A stretch of DNA of 64,000 bases, taken from Shewanella psychropiezotolerans (lineage in GTDB: Bacteria; Pseudomonadota; Gammaproteobacteria; Enterobacterales; Shewanellaceae). The notes under the pieces are model-generated. The model made no database searches, was not told where the DNA came from, and was given only the letters and a program-made list of their open reading frames with translations. Shown piece after piece: positions 19,030 to 28,467 of the stretch (position 1 is its first letter; each line of letters begins with the position of its first letter). The stretch lies in NCBI RefSeq assembly GCF_007197555.1, contig NZ_CP041614.1, positions 1,728,001-1,792,000 of the forward strand, in the 5' to 3' direction. Position numbers and translations under genes: made by a program.

Positions 19030-19217
19030 TACACAAAACGGTGTTTTTGTTATTAGTCTGTAGGGATTAGTTATTTGCAGTGTGGATCAAGCTAGGTGAT
19101 AATTAGCCCTTGGCTTGGGGGAGCCGTTGCTGGAATCAAGCAATCGGGGCGTTATTCCATTATAATGCGCCATAAATTATAAGTAATTCTAAGCTATACC
19201 CTACATAAGGATTAAAA

Positions 19218-19727
19218 ATGAGCAAACCATTTGTTGCAGTCTTGATGGGATCTGATTCTGATTTACCAACCATGCAAGCCACCCTAGATGTGCTTAAGGG
19301 CTTTGGTATTCGATTCGAAGCTAAGGTGACATCGGCTCACCGTACTCCCGCTGCGACTCACGCCTATGTGCATGATGCAGAAGAACGTGGTTGTAAGGTC
19401 TTCATCTGTGCCGCCGGTCTGGCTGCTCACTTAGCCGGTGCAGTTGCTGGTATCACCACTCGTCCTGTGATTGGAGTCCCAGTGGACTGTGGTCCACTTC
19501 AAGGTCATGATGCTCTGCTTTCTACTGTGATGATGCCTGGCGGCGTACCAGTAGCCACTGTGGCTATCGGTAGTGCAGGTGCTAAGAATGCGGGTTACTT
19601 AGCCGCGCAAATCTTAGCCGTGGCTGATGATGCTTTGGCTGTAGCAGTAAAAGAGGAACGTGCCAGATCTGCCGCTGTTGTTGAAGCTAAAGATGCTAAG
19701 CTGCAAGAGAAACTCGCTAATTTATAA
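19218..19727 (+). CDS. purE: N5-carboxyaminoimidazole ribonucleotide mutase
   Basis: Class I PurE, which moves the carboxyl group of N5-CAIR to give CAIR in purine synthesis. At 169 aa it has the expected length. The motifs GSDSDLPTM (about 11-19), SAHRTP (about 43-48) and the GGVPVATVAIG loop are all present. ATAAGG precedes the ATG. PurK, which makes N5-CAIR and often follows purE in one operon, is absent; a strong terminator follows instead. Confidence 0.96.
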   Translation: MSKPFVAVLMGSDSDLPTMQATLDVLKGFGIRFEAKVTSAHRTPAATHAYVHDAEERGCKVFICAAGLAAHLAGAVAGITTRPVIGVPVDCGPLQGHDALLSTVMMPGGVPVATVAIGSAGAKNAGYLAAQILAVADDALAVAVKEERARSAAVVEAKDAKLQEKLANL

Positions 19728-19769
19728 GCTTTTCAGAAAGCGCTAAGCGCTTGTCTGTATAGTTTGACG

Positions 19770-19807
19770 AAACGCCGCTGAGCCTCAAGGCTGAGTGGCG
19801 TTTTTTT
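19770..19807 (+). terminator. Rho-independent terminator of purE
   Basis: A 15-bp stem with one mismatch and one G-T pair (AAACGCC..GAGCC against GGCTGAG..GGCGTTT), loop TCAA, followed by seven T. Confidence 0.9.
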
Positions 19808-19905
19808 ATGTTTATAAATCGGTCCCCTCTAATATCATTTCTAAAATAACCCTTTTTGCTTTTGTCTTCGTTTATAAGTTTATCAACAGACAAAAGGACA
19901 GGGTC

Positions 19906-21963
19906 ATGACTCATTTGAAAGCAGATTCAACCTCTCATTCTGCAGTTCAGCAACTCACTAAAATGAAAAGAGTGAAAGGGTTTCAATTATCACTCATTTC
20001 GGTTTCCCTACTATTGGCCTTGACTGCCTGTGGCGGTCAGCAGAGTGATGCAGAAAAAGACAGCGCAGCAGCGACGGAGCATCAGCTGCAAGAAGAGGTA
20101 AAGGAGCAGCAACTCGCTGTGCCTAAGCAAGAGATAGCCCAAGCTGACCAGAATACGCCTGAAGGAATTAATCCTCAGAGCCAGCCTATAAGAGTACAAG
20201 CCAATGATGCCATGATTGGCCATCGAGCACTGGCCGAGCAAGTCAGCACAGATGATGATAAATCTGCCGATATGTCTATCTCTATATCGAGTGGTATCTA
20301 CGGGGCAGGCAAACAGGCCAGTGAGCGTATGATTAAGATGAAATCCTTAAGTCGCAATCATATCATGGGGCAGATGAGTGCTCCGGGTTTGCCGCCGTTT
20401 AGAGAAGCTAGCAACAGGGATAATTTTTCGAGGCACACTGCCAATGGCATCATGGTGGCGGGGGAGATCCCGGTATCCACCTTCTCAATCGATACCGATA
20501 CTGGTAGTTATACGACACTGAGGCGCTGGATCAATCAGGGACGCCTGCCAGAGAAGGGCACGGTTAGAGTCGAGGAGATGATCAATTATTTTAATTATCA
20601 ATATTCTACTCCTTCAACAGTCGAGCAGCCATTCAGTGTTAATACCGAGCTGGCACCGTCTCCTTACAATGAGCATAAGATGTTGCTCAGGATTGGCCTC
20701 AAGGGATATGAGGTCGATAAGTCCCAGCTAGGGGCGAGCAATTTAGTCTTTCTGCTCGATGTCTCTGGCTCGATGAACTCGCAAGATAAATTACCTTTGT
20801 TAAAGACATCATTGAAGATGTTATCCCAGCAACTGAGTGAGCAAGACCATGTCTCCATCGTTGTCTATGCTGGCGCATCGGGTGTGGTACTCGATGGGGT
20901 AAAAGGCAATGACACTCAGGCGATTAATCAGGCATTGAATAGCCTCAAGGCAGGGGGCTCAACTAATGGCGGCGCCGGGATCCAGCAGGCCTATCGACTT
21001 GCGCAGAAACATTTCATCCAAGGTGGCGTCAATCGGGTGATCTTGGCTACCGACGGAGATTTTAATGTCGGCACCACAGATCATCAGGCCTTGATGGAGC
21101 TGATAGCAGCCAAACGTGACAAAGGCATAGCCCTAACGACCTTAGGTTTCGGCCAAGGAAATTATAACGATCATTTGATGGAACAACTTGCCGATAAGGG
21201 TAATGGTCATTATGCCTACATAGATACGCTCAATGAGGCGCGTAAGGTGCTGGTGGATGAGCTGAGTTCGACCCTGTTGACCATAGCCAAAGATGTGAAG
21301 ATTCAAGTGGAGTTTAATCCGGCAATCGTCGCCGAATATCGTTTGATAGGCTATGAGAACCGAGCCCTTAATCGTGAAGATTTTAATAATGACAAGGTGG
21401 ATGCCGGCGAGATTGGGGCTGGTCACAGGGTCACCGCACTCTATGAGATAAGCTATGTCGATAGTCCCAACCAGGCCAACGACAAACTCAGATATGGTTA
21501 TGATGATGCCACTGGCACGGAGAAATATAGCCGGGATGAGATAGCCTTTCTGAAGTTGCGATATAAACCCATAGGGGAAGATAGCAGCCGCTTGATCTCA
21601 TATGCGATTCGCCGAGACTCAGGGGTTAAGAGCTTAGCCCAGGCGAGCGATGACTATAGATTTTCCGCCGCAGTTGCCGGACTGGGGCAATTGATTAATC
21701 AGAATCTCTATACCCACGACTTGAGCTATTCCAAGGTGATCGACTTAGCTAATTCTGCAATGGGCCAAGACGCGTTCGGCTATCGTCATGAGTTTGTGCA
21801 GCTAGCTAAGACAGCTCGCCTGTTGGCAGGGCAAGAGGCTGTTGTTGATGGAGAAAACATGTCGAGTATCATTCACCCCATAAAACCTATGCCTAAATCT
21901 AAGGTCGAAGTTCAACCTAAATACATAGCGCCACATATAATACCAATTCCATTAAGTTTATGA
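19906..21963 (+). CDS. von Willebrand factor A domain lipoprotein (YfbK-like)
   Basis: A 685-residue envelope protein. A signal peptide ends in LTAC (Cys about 42 from ATG 19906). A YfbK-type N-terminal region precedes the vWA domain, whose metal-ion-dependent adhesion site DVSGS is at about 284-288, with GGSTNGGAG and ATDGDFN following. The ATG at 19906 has AAAGGA 7 bases upstream; a later ATG (19963, MKRVKGFQL) would give a more normal signal length. The last eight or so residues (IIPIPLSL) and the stop codon lie in a 267-bp inverted-repeat element (21940-22206), so the native C-terminus has probably been replaced. It is followed by an ECF sigma factor and anti-sigma-like gene. Role unknown. 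Confidence 0.88.
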   Translation: MTHLKADSTSHSAVQQLTKMKRVKGFQLSLISVSLLLALTACGGQQSDAEKDSAAATEHQLQEEVKEQQLAVPKQEIAQADQNTPEGINPQSQPIRVQANDAMIGHRALAEQVSTDDDKSADMSISISSGIYGAGKQASERMIKMKSLSRNHIMGQMSAPGLPPFREASNRDNFSRHTANGIMVAGEIPVSTFSIDTDTGSYTTLRRWINQGRLPEKGTVRVEEMINYFNYQYSTPSTVEQPFSVNTELAPSPYNEHKMLLRIGLKGYEVDKSQLGASNLVFLLDVSGSMNSQDKLPLLKTSLKMLSQQLSEQDHVSIVVYAGASGVVLDGVKGNDTQAINQALNSLKAGGSTNGGAGIQQAYRLAQKHFIQGGVNRVILATDGDFNVGTTDHQALMELIAAKRDKGIALTTLGFGQGNYNDHLMEQLADKGNGHYAYIDTLNEARKVLVDELSSTLLTIAKDVKIQVEFNPAIVAEYRLIGYENRALNREDFNNDKVDAGEIGAGHRVTALYEISYVDSPNQANDKLRYGYDDATGTEKYSRDEIAFLKLRYKPIGEDSSRLISYAIRRDSGVKSLAQASDDYRFSAAVAGLGQLINQNLYTHDLSYSKVIDLANSAMGQDAFGYRHEFVQLAKTARLLAGQEAVVDGENMSSIIHPIKPMPKSKVEVQPKYIAPHIIPIPLSL

Positions 21964-22206
21964 TTAATTCAGAGCTCTCTCAGGGCTTTGAATTCACGGC
22001 GCATTGTTGAGGAAATGGTTATTCCCTTTTGAGGCAATGCAACACAGAAGTAGAAGTCCTGAGAAGCTCACGTAGTGCGGGTTTAAAAACACTTTATGCA
22101 GCGCAAGTGGTTTTCGATATAGAATAACTATTAGCTTCAATCCCCTTACTTGCCTACAGCGTTTTTAACTCCCGCTGAATGATCACTTACTTAATGGAAC
22201 TGATAT
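21940..22206. repeat. 267-bp terminal-inverted-repeat element, copy 2
   Basis: Ends are inverted repeats of 18 bases with three mismatches: ATACCAATTCCATTAAGT at 21940-21957 and, on the other strand at 22189-22206, ATATCAGTTCCATTAAGT. Inside are blocks shared with copy 1 (GAGGAAATGGTTATTCCC compared with GAGGGAATGGTGATCCC, then CAACACAGAAGTAG and AGAATAACTAT). It holds no ORF. It separates the vWA gene from the sigma factor gene and supplies the stop codon of the former. Confidence 0.75.
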
Positions 22207-22265
22207 GAACTCTCCCGAATACCAGCTTGAGATAGACAAAGGGGTTCAGGGCGTGCAAACTTTCC

Positions 22266-22955
22266 ATGACTAGTCTATCTATAGTCTCTCCCTCGATAGG
22301 TTTACGGCCTAAGGGAGAGGCGTTTCAGCAGGAGAGGTGTGTGGCACAAGCGTTAGGGCAAGATAAATCGACAGAGGCGGAGATAGATCAGCGCTTAATG
22401 CTGAACTATGCCAGTGGAGACACCTCGGCATTTGAAACTCTCTATCTAAAACATAAGGGTGGCTTGTATCGTTATTTTGTCCGCCAGATAGGGGATAAGC
22501 AGCTAGCGGAAGACCTCTATCAGGAGACATGGGGGCGGATCATCAAGTCTGCTGCCAGTTACCAGGCCGATGCTAAATTTACGACTTGGCTCTATCGGAT
22601 TGCCCATAACTTGCTTATCGACCATGTCAGGGCAGTGAAACCTGTCGACCTGTTTAGCGAGACCTTTACCGAAGAGCAAGATGGCGAAGCGTTTCTGCCC
22701 AGTGATGAAATGTCACCGGACAGGGCGATGGAGGATAGTTTCAAGGCTAGCCTGCTTAAGCGTTGCATAGCATTATTGCCAACGGTGCAGAAAGAAGCCT
22801 TGTTACTGAATATGGAGGCGGGCTTTACCGCCGGCGCCATCGCAGATATTGTCGGCGTGACACTCGAAGCGACCAAGAGTCGAATTCGCTATGCCAACCA
22901 AGGTCTGAAAACCTGTGTGATGAATAAGTGGCAGGAGGTTCAAAATGAAAGATGA
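22266..22955 (+). CDS. ECF-type RNA polymerase sigma factor
   Basis: A 229-residue sigma-70 family protein with regions 2 and 4 only. Region 2 is seen as AFETLYLKHKGGLYRYF and QLAEDLYQETWGRI, followed by TTWLYRIAHNLLID; region 4 is LLPTVQKEALLL..AIADIVGVTLEATKSRIRYA. The N-terminal 45 residues are a poorly conserved extension, so translation may start later than the ATG at 22266. It overlaps the next gene by 11 bases, so the two are surely co-translated. Confidence 0.9.
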   Translation: MTSLSIVSPSIGLRPKGEAFQQERCVAQALGQDKSTEAEIDQRLMLNYASGDTSAFETLYLKHKGGLYRYFVRQIGDKQLAEDLYQETWGRIIKSAASYQADAKFTTWLYRIAHNLLIDHVRAVKPVDLFSETFTEEQDGEAFLPSDEMSPDRAMEDSFKASLLKRCIALLPTVQKEALLLNMEAGFTAGAIADIVGVTLEATKSRIRYANQGLKTCVMNKWQEVQNER

Positions 22956-23868
22956 TCAAAACAATAAGCCTGCTACTGAGCAGGCTCAGGAATTCGATAG
23001 TGAACTGCAGGCTTGGTATAAGTTGCAGGCCCAAGAGCAACCTAGCTGTGAACTCGATGATGCCATCATCAAGATGGCTACTGAGGCGAGCGCCGTGAGC
23101 AATCAAGCTTCGGTTGATAGCAGTCAGCATGAAGCCCCATTAGCTGGCGACAAGATCACTGACAATGTGGTGCGGGTCGAGAATAGTTTTTGGCGAAAGA
23201 ATAGATGGGCATTATCGTCGGCCGCCTCCGTAATGCTGGTGGTGACTGTGATCATGTTAAATCCTCAAAGCCCTCAAGAGATTCTATCCGATGATGCCAT
23301 GCCCATGATGATGCAAATGAGCCAGCCGCTCGATGAACAGCTTGAATCGTTACAGGCTGATGTTGTCGAAGGGGCTAGTTTCGAAGCAAAAAGTACCGCT
23401 ATGCAGCGTGAGTCGTTACAAGCTGATGTTGTTGAAGGTGCTAAGTTTGAAGATAACAGTTCCGATGTGAAGAGTGAGTCCAGACAAGCATCCAGGACGC
23501 AGAGTGTGATGCCTGCATCGGATCAGCAACTTGGTGGGGCAGCCGAGCCGAAAATGAAACAGATGGGTGAAGTCCATGGACCTGATGACAGAGCTAAGTT
23601 AGGGGCCGAGGCGCCGAGTAACCAGATGCCGTCGACCAAGTCTTTATCGAGTCATGCGTTACCGAACAAGAGTGTGCCACAACGTGAGGCAGTGGTGAGC
23701 GCCAAGCAGGCATTGAACCATCTGCAAAACTTGATCGATTCTAAGCAGTGGGATGAGGCAGAGAAGCTAGCTAAGAATATTGCCAAGCAGTATCCAAACC
23801 TCGAAGAGTCAGAGCACCCTCAGCATCAAAGGTGGAGTGAGTTGCAGTCTAAAATAGCAAAACACTAG
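22945..23868 (+). CDS. Anti-sigma-factor-like single-pass membrane protein
   Basis: A 307-residue protein with a cytosolic N-terminus of about 85 residues, one transmembrane helix (about 88-105) and a periplasmic tail. The gene order and the 11-base overlap with the ECF sigma gene suggest that it holds the sigma factor at the membrane; no HxxxCxxC zinc motif is present. The tail contains a duplicated 14-residue unit (ESLQADVVEGAxFE at about 134-147 and 156-169) and ends in a helical, TPR-like segment. AGGAGG precedes the ATG. Confidence 0.75.
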   Translation: MKDDQNNKPATEQAQEFDSELQAWYKLQAQEQPSCELDDAIIKMATEASAVSNQASVDSSQHEAPLAGDKITDNVVRVENSFWRKNRWALSSAASVMLVVTVIMLNPQSPQEILSDDAMPMMMQMSQPLDEQLESLQADVVEGASFEAKSTAMQRESLQADVVEGAKFEDNSSDVKSESRQASRTQSVMPASDQQLGGAAEPKMKQMGEVHGPDDRAKLGAEAPSNQMPSTKSLSSHALPNKSVPQREAVVSAKQALNHLQNLIDSKQWDEAEKLAKNIAKQYPNLEESEHPQHQRWSELQSKIAKH

Positions 23869-23918
23869 TTTAGGTTCTGGTTTATGTTCCTATGGCGAAT
23901 ATGAAAAAGTGATTTAAT

Positions 23919-23958
23919 AACCAATAGACAGTTATCCATTAGCTGTCTATTGGTTTTT
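23919..23958. terminator. Bidirectional terminator
   Basis: A perfect 13-bp stem (23919-23931 with 23943-23955: AACCAATAGACAG) followed by TTTC on the plus strand. It sits between the convergent anti-sigma-like gene and the leftward membrane protein gene. Confidence 0.75.
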
Positions 23959-23991
23959 CTTCAATCATTAAATAACATCTTTAAACCAGTC

Positions 23992-24443
23992 TCAAATACC
24001 CAAAGAGGTGCCTTCTAACAGATCTATTCCCATGGCGGACTTGAGAATGTAGAGGGTAAGTAGACCAAATAAAACACTGATGATGATAAAGCTCAAAATA
24101 AGACCGATAACATCAGCATCGAGGCATGTTTCTCTCGGCGGGTGTAGGAACGGTGGTTTTGACCCAGTAAGAAGACATAATAAAATCGCCAAAGGATGAA
24201 TGGAAAGGCAAAGGTTCCCCGATTGTCGATAAAGTGCTTGCCCCAGATTCGGTCACCGAGTGCAACACGCATTCCCTGAAGTTGTTCATCTGAGTAGCTA
24301 CTGGCTAAGGTCTTTGGTAACTTCTCAATCACAGGATCTTGTCTTATAGGGGTAGAGAGGCCGTGGTTAACTGCTTCAATATCTTGGGATATTGAAGCAG
24401 AATTGACGTTATCATCACCCTCAGCCCCCATCTGAACGCTCAC
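23992..24443 (-). pseudogene. Hypothetical membrane protein gene with a frameshift
   Basis: Two overlapping frames join into one protein of about 150 residues. The first part runs from ATG 24443 (LGDRIWGKHFIDNRG..ILWRFYYVFLLGQNHRSYT). The second reads PPRETCLDADVIGLILSFIIISVLFG and ends TSLGI. One extra base in the G run at 24140-24142 would join them as SYTPPRETCLD. There are two or three hydrophobic segments. The family is not recognised. Confidence 0.6.
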
Positions 24444-24596
24444 CTTTTAATCAATGAATCTATTGAGTATAGTCAGGCTATTCGCTTGTACACATTTGCT
24501 AATGATTTATGTACTAATTTTTACTGTTGGTTTAATAAAAGTTTGCTACTTTGTTGACCTTGAAAAATTATATTAATAATAAATATTGAGCTAATC

Positions 24597-27500
24597 ATGA
24601 AACTTCGCCTTTCAGTTGCCTGTACCTTGTTAGCGCTCGGCAGCCTAAGTTCTTCGGCCGCTTTTTCTGCAGATGCTATTTATCCAGGTTACTTTCGCGC
24701 CCCAGCACTGAGTGACAATACCTTAGTGTTCACCGCTGAGGGCGACCTCTGGACCAAGAGTCTGGATCAGAGCCAGGCTCAGAGGCTGACCAGTTTGCCG
24801 GCGGAAGAGTTAGGGGCAACAGTATCGAAAGATGGCGAGTGGGTAGCCTATGTGGCTAACTACGAAGGTAGCAGCGAAGTGTATGTTATTCCTATCAAAG
24901 GTGGTCAGGCGAAGAGGATAAGTTTCGAAAATAGCCGGGTGCGAGTACAGGGCTGGACAGCCGATGGCCAGGTCTTGTATGCCACAGATAATGCCTTCGG
25001 TCCTGCCAACTATTGGGTGCTCAGAAGTGTTAATCCTGACACCTTAGAGACTCAGGACTTGCCTCTTGCCGATGCCATCGAAGGGACTATCGATGATCAA
25101 GGTGAGTATCTGTATTTCACACGTTTTGGTTTACAGACTACCGGCGACAACGCCAAGGTGTATCGCGGTGGCGCCAAAGGCGAGCTGTGGCGTTTCAAAT
25201 TGGGCTCAAAGGCTGAGGCCGAGCGCTTAACATCGGGCCACATAGGTTCAGTGCGTCAACCCATGCTCTGGGATGACCGCCTCTATTTCGTTAGCGACAG
25301 TGATGGTAACGATAACATCTGGTCCATGACATTAGATGGCAAAGCGTTTAAGCAGCATACCCAATTTACCGATTGGCAGGTACGTGGTGCACGCATCGAT
25401 AATGGCCGCATCGTGTTTCAGCTGGGTGCCGATATCAAGCTCTACGATATCGCAGCCAATAGCACCCGTGTATTAGATATTAACTTAGTGTCTGATTTTC
25501 CACAGCGTCGTGAGCATTGGGTTAACGATCCTATGAAGTACGCCACGTCTACTCGTCTGTCACCTTCTGCAAACAAGGTCGTGATAACGGCAAGAAGTCA
25601 TGTGGCCGTCGCGGCCACAGATGGTTCTCGTCTGGTGGAAATAGCCCTTGCAGGCAACAGTCGTATTCGTAATGCAGAGATGAGTCCAGATGGAAAATGG
25701 GTCTACGGGATCAGCGATGCCTCTGGTGAGCAAGAGATCTGGCGCTTCGCAGCCGATGGCGGTAATGGCGCTAAACAGTTAACCGATAATGGTCACACCT
25801 TACGTATGTCGCTCAGTGTTTCGCCGGATGGAAGATACATTGCCAGTGATGATTATGACGGTAACTTGTGGTTACTGGACCTTAAGAAGAATAGGCACAA
25901 GAAGATCATCACCCAAGGCGAAGGTCTGGGGCCCTATGCCGATATCGTTTGGTCGGGTGACAGTCAGTTTATCGCTGTCACTAAATCAGAGATTGGCAAA
26001 CCCAGACCTCAAATTGTGCTTTATTCATTAGCTAAACAGCGTGCTGAGACCCTGACCAGTGACAAGTATGAATCCTATTCCCCCGCGTTTAGCATCGATG
26101 GTCACTGGCTCTATTTCCTCTCCGACAGGCAGTTTAAGTCGACGCCTACCTCGCCCTGGGGCGACCGTAACTTAGGACCAATGTTTGACAAACGTACCCA
26201 AATTTTTGCCCTGGCATTAGATAAAGATGCCAGGTTTGCCTTTCAGAAACCCAATGAGTTATTTAAGCCAGAAGCCGATGACAAAGATGAGACATCATCG
26301 ACTAAGGTGAGCGTCGACTGGGATGGTTTGAGTCAGAGACTGTGGCAAGTTCCGGTGGCTTCTGGTAACTATTCCGCCTTGACGGCGAACAAGGATGGCC
26401 TCTACTTTCTCGATCGCGCTGCCGCTCGTGGCAGTAAGCCTAGCTTGAAGCTGGTGAAGTTCGATCCTCTAAGCCCAAAAGTGGAGACATTTGCTAAAGG
26501 TGTCGCCAGTTACAGCTTATCGGCAGACGGTGAGAAGTTGTTTATTCGTAAGTCTAATCATGGCGGCAAAGATATGCTTATTGTCGATGCCGGTGATAAA
26601 TTGCCAAAAGAACTAACCAATGCCAAGGTTCAGATCCAGCAATGGCAGCTCGCCATAGAGCCAAGGCTTGAGTGGCAACAGATGTTTGAAGATGCCTGGT
26701 TAATGCACAGAGATTCTTTCTACGATAAGAAGATGCGCGGCCTGGATTGGCAGGCGACTAAGGCTAAATACCAGCCTTTGGTAGACAGACTCACGGACAG
26801 ACACGAGCTTAACGATCTGTTTAAGCAGATGATGGGAGAGCTGGATTCGCTCCACTCTCAGGTTCGCGGTGGCGATCTGGACAAAGATAAGCAGATGGCC
26901 AAAGCCGCCAGTTTAGGTGCGCGTCTCGAGCAGACGAAAACTGGCGTTAAGATCACTCACATCTACCAGAATGACCCCGAGCTACCCGCTCAAGCCGCGC
27001 CACTGGCTAAGGTGAGCGTCGATGCCGAGGTGGGGGATATCATCGTCGCTATTAACGGTAAGAAGGTGACCAATGTTGCCGATGTGACCCGTTTCCTGAG
27101 AAATCAGGCGAAGAAGCAGGTATTGCTCCAGCTTAAACGTGGTAATAAACAACATAAAACCATAGTGAAGCCAGTGACGATCCGCAGTGATGCCAAGCTC
27201 AGATACTTAGACTGGGTTAACCATAACGGCACTAAGGTGAGTGACACTAGTGAAGGTAAAATTGGTTACTTACATCTCTATGCCATGGGCAGCGGCGACA
27301 TTGCCAGCTTCGCCCGAGAGTTTTACGCTAACTATGAGAAAGATGGGCTGATCATAGATGTGCGTCGTAATCGAGGCGGTAATATAGACAGCTGGATCAT
27401 CGAAAAATTACTGCGCCGTACCTGGGCATTCTGGCAACCGACTCGTGGCACCCCAAATGCTAATATGCAGCAGACCTTCCGCGGGCATTTGGTTGTGTTG

Positions 27501-27881
27501 ACCGATGAACTCACCTATTCAGATGGTGAGACCTTCGCTGCCGGCATTAAGGCCTTGGGCATAGCGCCACTTATCGGTAAACAGACAGCTGGGGCCGGTG
27601 TCTGGCTGTCGGGGCGTAATTCCCTGACAGACAAAGGCATGGCGCGCGTCGCCGAATATCCTCAATATGCCATGGACGGTCGCTGGATCCTCGAAGGCCG
27701 GGGAGTGAGTCCGGATATCGAGGTGGATAACTTGCCTTATGCCACCTTTACAGGTGGTGACGCTCAGCTTGAAAAAGCTATTTCATACCTTAAAGATGAG
27801 CTGGTACAGAAGCCGATAAAGCCACTCGAGGCGTTGCCGCTTGCAGGGCAATCTATGGCTGACGACATAAACAGTAAATAA
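24597..27881 (+). CDS. Tricorn-type S41 serine protease with beta-propeller
   Basis: A 1094-residue exported peptidase. A signal peptide (cleavage probably after AAFSA) is followed by a WD40/PD40-like beta-propeller region (to about 680) with repeated SPDG motifs. Next come a tricorn core domain (HRDSFYDKKMRGLDW), a PDZ domain (about 780-860) and an S41 catalytic domain. The nucleophile is the Ser in TYSDGETFAAG (about 974), preceded by DVRRNRGGN. Such proteins trim peptides in the periplasm. It is a single-gene unit. Confidence 0.92.
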   Translation: MKLRLSVACTLLALGSLSSSAAFSADAIYPGYFRAPALSDNTLVFTAEGDLWTKSLDQSQAQRLTSLPAEELGATVSKDGEWVAYVANYEGSSEVYVIPIKGGQAKRISFENSRVRVQGWTADGQVLYATDNAFGPANYWVLRSVNPDTLETQDLPLADAIEGTIDDQGEYLYFTRFGLQTTGDNAKVYRGGAKGELWRFKLGSKAEAERLTSGHIGSVRQPMLWDDRLYFVSDSDGNDNIWSMTLDGKAFKQHTQFTDWQVRGARIDNGRIVFQLGADIKLYDIAANSTRVLDINLVSDFPQRREHWVNDPMKYATSTRLSPSANKVVITARSHVAVAATDGSRLVEIALAGNSRIRNAEMSPDGKWVYGISDASGEQEIWRFAADGGNGAKQLTDNGHTLRMSLSVSPDGRYIASDDYDGNLWLLDLKKNRHKKIITQGEGLGPYADIVWSGDSQFIAVTKSEIGKPRPQIVLYSLAKQRAETLTSDKYESYSPAFSIDGHWLYFLSDRQFKSTPTSPWGDRNLGPMFDKRTQIFALALDKDARFAFQKPNELFKPEADDKDETSSTKVSVDWDGLSQRLWQVPVASGNYSALTANKDGLYFLDRAAARGSKPSLKLVKFDPLSPKVETFAKGVASYSLSADGEKLFIRKSNHGGKDMLIVDAGDKLPKELTNAKVQIQQWQLAIEPRLEWQQMFEDAWLMHRDSFYDKKMRGLDWQATKAKYQPLVDRLTDRHELNDLFKQMMGELDSLHSQVRGGDLDKDKQMAKAASLGARLEQTKTGVKITHIYQNDPELPAQAAPLAKVSVDAEVGDIIVAINGKKVTNVADVTRFLRNQAKKQVLLQLKRGNKQHKTIVKPVTIRSDAKLRYLDWVNHNGTKVSDTSEGKIGYLHLYAMGSGDIASFAREFYANYEKDGLIIDVRRNRGGNIDSWIIEKLLRRTWAFWQPTRGTPNANMQQTFRGHLVVLTDELTYSDGETFAAGIKALGIAPLIGKQTAGAGVWLSGRNSLTDKGMARVAEYPQYAMDGRWILEGRGVSPDIEVDNLPYATFTGGDAQLEKAISYLKDELVQKPIKPLEALPLAGQSMADDINSK

Positions 27882-28108
27882 CTAAGTAACTAAGCGTTAA
27901 AACAAAGAAGGATTTATTAAATAAAATTAATTAGTTAAAGATATATGGGTAATGCATATTAATGCTTGTCCAAGAGTTTTGTTTGTGACAGGCATGCCTT
28001 ATGTCTGGTTCGGTTCTCTCACCAAGGCCGACATTTTTAGGAGGTTATCAGCCAAGCAGTTCCCAGGCTGGTAGCTTCCGTTTTTCTTTCCTCACTCGTT
28101 ATCTATAA

Positions 28109-28463
28109 GTCAGCCTGTTTTTATTAATAACTAATGGTATTTGTGGCTTACTAGCGATTGTTTTCTATAATTTATTAGTGACTGTTCCTGAGCTGTCTTT
28201 CTATGTCATTTTAGCGAGTTTAGCTGTAATACTTTTTGCGAAAAAAATATATGAAGACCCGACAAAGGCCCCCTGTGTATGCCGGTATTGTCTCGGCCTT
28301 AATTGTCGTTGTGGGCTCTACGGCATCTTCGACTGACAAGGGAGTGGCTGAAAATTTCTATATGCGAATTCTTCAGCTGATGATGGTTGGTCTCTACATG
28401 GTTTTTGCTTCTTTTTTTCTGGAAAGCAGAAATTGGGCATTTTTAAGGAAAATTGAGAGGTAA
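28109..28463 (+). pseudogene. Small multi-pass membrane protein gene with a frameshift
   Basis: One frame open from 28109 encodes hydrophobic helices ending FAKKIYEDPTKAP. After the run of five C at 28269-28273 the neighbouring frame continues as VYAGIVSALIVVVGSTASS..LESRNWAFLRKIER. Together they make a plausible four-helix protein of about 115 residues. No good start codon is seen before GTG 28178, so the 5' end may also be lost. The gap 27882-28108 has CCTCACTCGTT, perhaps a decayed piece of the 266-bp element, and nothing else. Confidence 0.45.
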
Positions 28464-28467
28464 GAAT

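Noticed and set aside
28040..28140. Possible third full copy of the 266-bp inverted-repeat element
   Set aside because: Only a short block (CCTCACTCGTT) is shared and no pair of ends could be found.
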